NCBI GenBank assembly: GCA_005888295.1
Contig: VAWP01000067.1
Coordinates: forward strand, 1 to 33,204
Direction: 5' to 3'
Length of the DNA stretch: 33,204 nt
Source of the DNA: Actinomycetota bacterium
GTDB taxonomy: Bacteria; Actinomycetota; Acidimicrobiia; Acidimicrobiales; AC-9
The position numbers and the translations under genes were made by a program. Under the pieces are notes generated by a model. That model was not told the origin of the DNA and did no database searches. It saw only the letters and a list, made by a program, of their open reading frames with translations. Positions 28,170 to 33,204 of the stretch are shown here, one piece after another; within the stretch, counting starts at the first letter, position 1; every line of letters begins with the position of its first letter.

Positions 28170-29207
28170 TCAGTCCCGGTTCAGCGCGTCGATGAGCTGG
28201 CGGAGGCGGCCGTAGTGGATGCGGTCGAAGTGCAGTGCGATGCGCGGCAGGTCGACGTTGTCCCGGCCGGCGCGCTCCTGCGGCAGCGGGTCGGTGCGGT
28301 GGATGTCGCCATGGGCGCAGATGTCGGCGAACTCGCGGTTGAGGAGGGCGAGCTTGTCGTCCGATGGTGCCGTGCGCAGCCTGATGACCGACAGGTCACC
28401 GACCACCCGAAGCGAGTGGTAGGTGCGGTAGAAGTCGAGGACCTCCTGCGCCGCGCAGGCGACGTCGTCGGTGATGCGGTACAAGGCGGTGTCGTCGGGC
28501 GAGACGAGGCCCCGAGCGCCGAGCTCCTGGGTGACGAACCGTTCCCACGCCCGCCAGTAGCTGCCTTCGGGCACGTCGACGAAGACCAGCGGTGACGGCT
28601 CGGCCTTCCCGGTCTGGAGCAGGGTCAACAGCTCGAAGGACTCGTCCAGGGTGCCGAAACCACCGGGCAGGACGGCGTACCCGTCGGACTCCTTGAGGAG
28701 CATCAGCTTGCGGGTGAAGAAGTACTTCATCTCCACCAGCTTGGGGTCGCCGGAGATGAAGGCGTTGGGCGCGTCCTCGAACGGCAACCGGATGTTGATC
28801 CCGAAGGCCTTGTCCGGGCCTGCGCCCTCCAAGCCGGCCGCCATGATCCCCGGCCCAGCGCCCGTCACCAGCATCCACCCGGCCCGTGCGAGGTTGGCCG
28901 CCAGCTCCCTCGCCTGGGCGTAGAGCGGATCGTCGGCTCGCGTCCGGGCCGAGCCGAACATGGTCAGCTTGGGGACGGACCGGTAGGGTGCGAAGACGGC
29001 GAACGCCTCCGCCATCTCCTTCACCGCTGCGTTGGTGATCTTCAGATCCAGGCGGTCGGCCCCGTTGCTCGCCATGCGGATCGTCGTGGCCAGGATCTCG
29101 AACAGCTGATCGCGGTTCGCCTGGGCGCCCGCAGCATCGAGGAGCTCCTCGATGCTGCGATCGATCTCGGGTCGGCCGGTTCGACGTCGCCGGGTGCGCT
29201 CGGCCAC
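28170..29207 (-). CDS. LOG-family protein (TIGR00730-type, nucleotide 5'-monophosphate phosphoribohydrolase-like)
   Basis: A 345-aa protein with the LOG signatures LVTGAGPGIMAAGLEGAG and AVLPGGFGTLDESFELLTLLQTG, preceded by KLTMFGSARTRADDPLYAQA. Relatives cleave cytokinin-like or other nucleotide monophosphates (often misnamed lysine decarboxylases). The N-terminal 60 residues (IDRSIEELLDAAGAQANRDQLFEILATTIRM) and a C-terminal tail of about 90 residues (LNREFADICAHGDIHRTDPL) extend beyond the minimal domain, as in the longer group of the family. The GTG start at 29207 lies 11 bases after the fbiC stop, with GCAGGG between, giving coupling to fbiC. The larger ORF that runs to 29756 is a shadow of fbiC. 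Confidence 0.88.
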   Translation of the reverse strand: MAERTRRRRTGRPEIDRSIEELLDAAGAQANRDQLFEILATTIRMASNGADRLDLKITNAAVKEMAEAFAVFAPYRSVPKLTMFGSARTRADDPLYAQARELAANLARAGWMLVTGAGPGIMAAGLEGAGPDKAFGINIRLPFEDAPNAFISGDPKLVEMKYFFTRKLMLLKESDGYAVLPGGFGTLDESFELLTLLQTGKAEPSPLVFVDVPEGSYWRAWERFVTQELGARGLVSPDDTALYRITDDVACAAQEVLDFYRTYHSLRVVGDLSVIRLRTAPSDDKLALLNREFADICAHGDIHRTDPLPQERAGRDNVDLPRIALHFDRIHYGRLRQLIDALNRD

Positions 29208-29218
29208 TCGGGCCCTGC

Positions 29219-31531
29219 TCAGGCTGGCGCCGGCACCCGCTCGTACAACGTGGTTCGCTGCTCGAGCCGGCGCCCGATGGGTTCGACGATCGCCCGGAAA
29301 CCCTCCTCGTCCATGGCCTGCCCGTGGCTGGCGCCAGCAGCCCGGGAGATGTTCTCGTCCATGAGGGTGCCGCCGAGATCGTTGACCCCGGCCATCAGGG
29401 CCTGGCGCACGCCGGCAGCACCCATCTTCACCCAGCTCACCTGAATGTTCGGTACCCACGGGTGATAGGCGATGCGGGCCACGGCGTGCATGAGCAACGC
29501 CTCGCGGAAGGTCGGGCCCGGCCTGGCTCTGCGCTGGAGGTAGATGGGCGCGGCCATGTGCACAAAGGGCAGGGGGACGAACTCGGTGAAGCCGCCCGTC
29601 TCCTTCTGCAGCTCCCTGGTGCGCACGATGTGGCGGGCCCAATGCACCGGGGACTCGACCGAGCCGAACATGATCGTGATGTTCGACCGGAGCCCGACCG
29701 AGTGGGCCACCCGATGGGCCTCGAGCCACTCCTCGGTGTTGACCTTGTCCGGGCACAGCACGGCGCGAACCTCGTCGTCGAGGATCTCGGCGGCCGTGCC
29801 CGGCAGCGTCTTGAGCCCCGCGTCCATCAGCCGTCGCAGGTAGGAGTCGAGTGGCTCCCCCAGACGCCGGGCCCCCTCGGTCACCTCCAGGGCGGTGAAC
29901 CCGTGGATGTGGATGCGCTCAGAGGCGGCCCGCACCGCCCTGATGACCTCCAGGTAGTAGTCGCCGTCGAAGCTCGGGTGGATGCCGCCCTGGAGGCACA
30001 CCTCGGTCGCCCCGAGCGCCTCCGCCTCGGCCACCCGTCTCGAGATCTCGTCCAGCTCCAGCAAGTATGGGCTACCGCGCAGGCTGAGGGAGAGCGGCCC
30101 CTTGGAGAAGGCGCAGAAGCGGCATTTGAACGTGCAGACGTTGGTGTAGTTGATGTTGCGGTTGTTCACCCAGCTGACGGTGTCTCCCACCGCCTGCCGC
30201 CGGAGCTCGTCGGCCACCTCGGCCACCGCAGCCACGCCCGGACCACGGGCCGCGAAGAGCGCGGTGATCTCCTCGACCCCGGTCTCCTGTCCCAGCTGCA
30301 CCCCGGCCAGCACCTCGGACAGGGCGCCCTCGGCACGGGCGGCTGATACAGCGGATGCGGCGGTACCCGTCGCACCGACAGCGGCACCGGCGACCCGTCC
30401 CGCTGGCGCGTGCACGGCGGGCGGATCGACGGTCCCGCCCGACGCCCACCGGTCGTCCCGGCCCAGGCCCTCGGCGTCCGAGCGGTCGAGAACAGGAAAG
30501 CGCATGGCGGGATCGAGCCAGCGGTCGGGAGCGAGGGCGTACTCGGGATAGATCGTCAGGCGCGGGGCGAGGACGAAGCCCCGCTTCTCGGTCGTGGCGC
30601 GGAGGGCCTCGACCGCCGGCCACGGACGCTCGGGGTTGACGTGATCGGCGGTGACCGGCGAGACCCCTCCCCAGTCGTCGATGCCGGCGTCGAGGAGGGC
30701 ACCGAAGTCGTCCGAGAGGTTGGGCGGCGCCTGGAGATGGATCTCGGGAGGCAGCACGAGCCGGGCCACGCCAACCGACCACAGGTACTCCTCGGGCGGA
30801 CACGGGGGGTGGGCGTGCATGGCGGTGCCCGCCTTGGGCAGGAAGTTCTGGACGATCACCTCCTGCACGTGGCCGTGGCGGGCGTGCGAGGCGGCGATGG
30901 CGTCCAAGGCGGCGAGTCGATCGGCCCGGCTCTCGCCGATACCGACGAGGATGCCGGTCGTGAACGGGATCGCCAGCTCGCCCGCGGCATCGAGCGTGGC
31001 CAGCCGACGCGCCGGCGTCTTGTCCGGGCTGCCCCGGTGACAGTCGAGGTCGGCGAGGGTCTCGATCATCATCCCCTGGCTGGCCGAGACCGGCCGCAGG
31101 CCCGCCAGCTCGTCGCCATAGAGGGCCCCGGCGTTGGCGTGGGGGAGCAGGCCGGTCTCGTCCCTGACCAGGGCGGCTGCCGCCTCCAGGTACTCGAGCG
31201 TCGAGCCGTAGCCCTCCGCCGCCAACCACTCGCGGGCCGCCGGGTACCGCTCCTCGGGCCGCTCACCGAGGGTGAACAGCGCCTCGTGACAACCCGCGGC
31301 GGCCCCGGCGCGAGCGATGGCGAGGACCTCCGGGAGGGAGAGGTAGGCGGCGGTGACGCGGGCGGGGGCGGTGGCGAAGGTGCAGTATGCGCAGCGGTCC
31401 CGACACAGCCTGGTCAGGGGAACGAAGACCTTGGGGGAGTAGGTCACCCGTCGGCCGTGGGCACGGTCGCGCACCTGGCTCGCTGCCGGCAGCACCTCCT
31501 CGAGGGGTGCACCCACGAGCTCCGATCGCAT
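29219..31531 (-). CDS. fbiC: FO synthase FbiC (fused CofG-CofH, F420 biosynthesis)
   Basis: A 770-aa fusion of two radical SAM domains. The N-terminal CofG-like domain has CRDRCAYC (Cys43, 47, 50), ERPEERYPAAREWL, GILVGIGESRADRL and VQEVIVQNFLPK. The C-terminal CofH-like domain starts near residue 463 with CTFKCRFCAF, then EVCLQGGIHPSFDGDYYLEV, TLPGTAAEILDDEVR and ELQKETGGFTEFVPLPF. It makes 7,8-didemethyl-8-hydroxy-5-deazariboflavin from a pyrimidine and tyrosine, the deazaflavin chromophore of F420. An Ala/Gly-rich linker joins the halves. The ATG at 31531 is preceded by AAGGTGA; the longer start at 31564 has no site. Part of opcA-pgl-fbiC-LOG on the minus strand. Confidence 0.96.
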   Translation of the reverse strand: MRSELVGAPLEEVLPAASQVRDRAHGRRVTYSPKVFVPLTRLCRDRCAYCTFATAPARVTAAYLSLPEVLAIARAGAAAGCHEALFTLGERPEERYPAAREWLAAEGYGSTLEYLEAAAALVRDETGLLPHANAGALYGDELAGLRPVSASQGMMIETLADLDCHRGSPDKTPARRLATLDAAGELAIPFTTGILVGIGESRADRLAALDAIAASHARHGHVQEVIVQNFLPKAGTAMHAHPPCPPEEYLWSVGVARLVLPPEIHLQAPPNLSDDFGALLDAGIDDWGGVSPVTADHVNPERPWPAVEALRATTEKRGFVLAPRLTIYPEYALAPDRWLDPAMRFPVLDRSDAEGLGRDDRWASGGTVDPPAVHAPAGRVAGAAVGATGTAASAVSAARAEGALSEVLAGVQLGQETGVEEITALFAARGPGVAAVAEVADELRRQAVGDTVSWVNNRNINYTNVCTFKCRFCAFSKGPLSLSLRGSPYLLELDEISRRVAEAEALGATEVCLQGGIHPSFDGDYYLEVIRAVRAASERIHIHGFTALEVTEGARRLGEPLDSYLRRLMDAGLKTLPGTAAEILDDEVRAVLCPDKVNTEEWLEAHRVAHSVGLRSNITIMFGSVESPVHWARHIVRTRELQKETGGFTEFVPLPFVHMAAPIYLQRRARPGPTFREALLMHAVARIAYHPWVPNIQVSWVKMGAAGVRQALMAGVNDLGGTLMDENISRAAGASHGQAMDEEGFRAIVEPIGRRLEQRTTLYERVPAPA

Positions 31532-31570
31532 GGGCGTCACCTTAGTGACAGCGGTCGGGGCCACCGGACG

Positions 31571-32236
31571 TTATCTGGGTGCCGCCTCCCGATCGACGAG
31601 CCAGACCACGCGCTCGGCCTCGACCCGCGCCGCCGGCAGGTCGGCGCCGTCCACGACGGCCTGGAGGGCCTCCCGCTTCGACGCACCGGCGACGGTGAAC
31701 AGCACCAGCCGGGAGCGGGCGATCCCCGAGAGGGTGAGGGTCATCCGAGGATGCGGATTGCGCGAGTTGGGATCGGAGTTCAAGCAGACGAGGCGCCCGG
31801 GGTCGGCGTCCAGGGCGGGAGACCCGGGAAAGAGCGAGGCGGTGTGGCCGTCGGGTCCCAGGCCCAGGTGGGTGACGTCGAACCTGCCGACCTCGCCGAC
31901 CCGCAGCTGGTACGGATCGGGCCCTTCCTCGCAGCGCATGGGGTAGACGGCGTTGGCGGCACCAACCCGCTCGAGGAGCGCCTCCCGCACCAGCCGTTGG
32001 TTCGAGTCAGGGCTGTCGGCCGGAACGCAGCGCTCGTCTCCCCAGTACACGTCGACGGCCCACCAGTCGATGCGCTGGGCGCCGTCGGTCGCCAGCCGCT
32101 CGTAGCACTGCCGGGCCGTGTCCCCGCCCGAGAGGGCGAGCGCGAACGACTCGCCGGGGCGGGACGAGAACGCCTCGATGACGCGGGCCGCGAACTCGCC
32201 CGGGACGTCGTCGACCACCACCAGCTCACCGTGCAT
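31571..32236 (-). CDS. pgl: 6-phosphogluconolactonase
   Basis: A 221-aa sugar-isomerase-fold enzyme that hydrolyses 6-phosphogluconolactone in the oxidative pentose phosphate pathway. Markers are ALALSGGDTARQCYERL, VYWGDERCVPADSPDSNQRL, THLGLGPDGHTASLFPGSPAL and LTLSGIARSRLVLFTVAG. The ATG at 32236 overlaps the opcA stop by one base (TGATG), so the two are coupled. The TTG-based start in the ORF track is one codon longer and less likely. fbiC follows after a 39-base gap. Confidence 0.94.
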   Translation of the reverse strand: MHGELVVVDDVPGEFAARVIEAFSSRPGESFALALSGGDTARQCYERLATDGAQRIDWWAVDVYWGDERCVPADSPDSNQRLVREALLERVGAANAVYPMRCEEGPDPYQLRVGEVGRFDVTHLGLGPDGHTASLFPGSPALDADPGRLVCLNSDPNSRNPHPRMTLTLSGIARSRLVLFTVAGASKREALQAVVDGADLPAARVEAERVVWLVDREAAPR

Positions 32237-33204
32237 CAACGGACGCCCAACGCAGCTTCTATGGCGCTCTCGTATACCCGGTCGTGGCTGTGGCGTGTCA
32301 ACGCCTCGGCCAGGGCCGCGACTGTCGGATCTCCGTCGGTGGCGACCGTCGACTGGCGCCGCTGCCCACCGTCGACCTCCGCCAAGGCCCGAACCAGTCG
32401 GCCATCTCCCTCACCTTCGACGCTGAACCGTCCGGTGGCTCCTTCGTACCGAGCGGTCAGCAACGCGGCACACTCCGCGGCGGGTCGCCGAGCCACGGAG
32501 GACGCCTCGAGGCCGAGTCGGTCCGCCAGCCACCCGGCGAGGAGCAGGGCAGAGCCGGACGGACCGGATACCTCGGCCGACTGCACGGCATGCACGAACG
32601 GTCGGTACGCCATCACGTCGAACAGGTGGGTCAGCATCTGGCGCCAGGGGTTGAGCCGCAACCAGGTCAGGTCGGCGACCGGTCGCCGCTGGGCGAGATC
32701 CACGAGGGACGACAGCACGCCGCGGTTGCCCTCGACGCCCGCGGAGGCCCCCGGGGGGGCCGGTTCGACCTCGCCGGCCGGCGACTCGACCACGACCGTT
32801 CCAGCGGTTCCGACGAGCGGTTCGGCCGGATCGGGGATCGATGACGCGTACCACAGGGTGACGGGCATCTCGCCGAGCGTCAGGGGCTCGACCAGCGAGT
32901 CCAGGTGGCCGCACACGGGCCCCCCGACGACGATGCGGACCTCCTCCCACCACACCTGGCGCGAGTCGACCGTGGCCGTGTGCAGGTGGACGTCGGCGTC
33001 GATCGAGGGCTCGGACCGAGGATGCGGGATCACGACCACTGTTCGCCCCGGGTTCTGCCGCCCCAGCTTGCGCATGGCGCGACAGGCGCGATCTGCGCCA
33101 CCGTTGTCCGTCGCCACCACGACCAGGTTGATGGTGCTGATGCGCGTCGCGGCGCGCTCCTCGCCGCCACGCAGCGCCATCAGGGCGTCGTTGACGTCAC
33201 CGAT
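32236..33204 (-). CDS. opcA: Glucose-6-phosphate dehydrogenase assembly protein OpcA (5' truncated)
   Basis: The frame is open to the window edge (IGDVNDALMALRGGEER), so the start is just beyond 33204; the ORF-track ATG at 33180 is internal. Visible family segments are RISTINLVVVATD, GRTVVVIPHPRSEPSIDADVHL, GPVCGHLDSLVEPLTLGEMPVTLWYASSIP, and ADLTWLRLNPWRQMLTHLFD. OpcA is needed for active glucose-6-phosphate dehydrogenase in cyanobacteria and actinobacteria; the zwf gene is expected upstream, outside the window. It is coupled to pgl, as in many actinobacterial pentose phosphate operons. Confidence 0.93.
   Translation of the reverse strand: MGDVNDALMALRGGEERAATRISTINLVVVATDNGGADRACRAMRKLGRQNPGRTVVVIPHPRSEPSIDADVHLHTATVDSRQVWWEEVRIVVGGPVCGHLDSLVEPLTLGEMPVTLWYASSIPDPAEPLVGTAGTVVVESPAGEVEPAPPGASAGVEGNRGVLSSLVDLAQRRPVADLTWLRLNPWRQMLTHLFDVMAYRPFVHAVQSAEVSGPSGSALLLAGWLADRLGLEASSVARRPAAECAALLTARYEGATGRFSVEGEGDGRLVRALAEVDGGQRRQSTVATDGDPTVAALAEALTRHSHDRVYESAIEAALGVR

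Noticed and set aside
28170-29756. N-terminal extension of the LOG gene to 29756
   Set aside because: The added part is fbiC read in another frame; the GTG at 29207 fits the spacing after the fbiC stop.

Overview
The window is high-GC DNA from an actinobacterium, most likely of the Acidimicrobiia type. The actinobacterial markers seen are a WhiB protein, a fused FbiC for coenzyme F420, OpcA beside 6-phosphogluconolactonase, a SigB/SigF-type sigma factor and a PPOX-class F420-type oxidoreductase. The N-terminal motif GWWQASDGRWYPP of one membrane protein is, from memory, common in Acidimicrobiia; the class assignment is inference.

Layout. 1-2661 (+): end of an oligopeptide ABC ATPase, a small coupled ORF, then an exported FecR-domain protein coupled to a small SH3-like protein. 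2673-9616 (-): amidohydrolase, CcdA, FdhD, a broken FAD/Fe-S dehydrogenase, a DUF72 protein and a 49-aa Cys-rich protein with a strong ribosome binding site. 9876-11504 (+): acyl-CoA synthetase. 11444-14830 (-): TPP riboswitch followed by thiO-thiS-thiG-thiD. 14837-18315 (-): anchored glycoside-hydrolase-like protein, DUF4190-type protein, broken phosphotriesterase-like gene, transglycosylase-like protein. 18654-19565 (+): sigma factor. 19784-21081 (-): YihY protein with a coupled small membrane protein. 21310-21660 (+): WhiB. 21694-22104 (-): PPOX-class protein. 22366-27934 (+): acyl-CoA ligase, glcD-glcE-glcF with 4-nt overlaps, and a small ORF. 28170-33204 (-): opcA-pgl-fbiC-LOG operon, opcA running off the window edge.

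Themes. Redox chemistry dominates: two separate FAD plus Fe-S 2-hydroxyacid oxidase systems, F420 synthesis, pentose phosphate enzymes supplying reductant, and thiamine synthesis under a TPP riboswitch.

The most unusual feature is a family of short GC-rich hairpin repeats with loop TCCCG/CGGGA. They occur in five places, mostly as tandem arrays with a 30-33 nt period. The stem keeps its pairing through compensatory changes between clusters. Each cluster has its own linker, and one array lies in frame inside glcF. A second structure, a 22-bp inverted repeat at 28014-28072, pairs fully only as plus-strand RNA. Two genes carry a short apparent deletion that also shifts the frame; these may be true pseudogenes or assembly errors.
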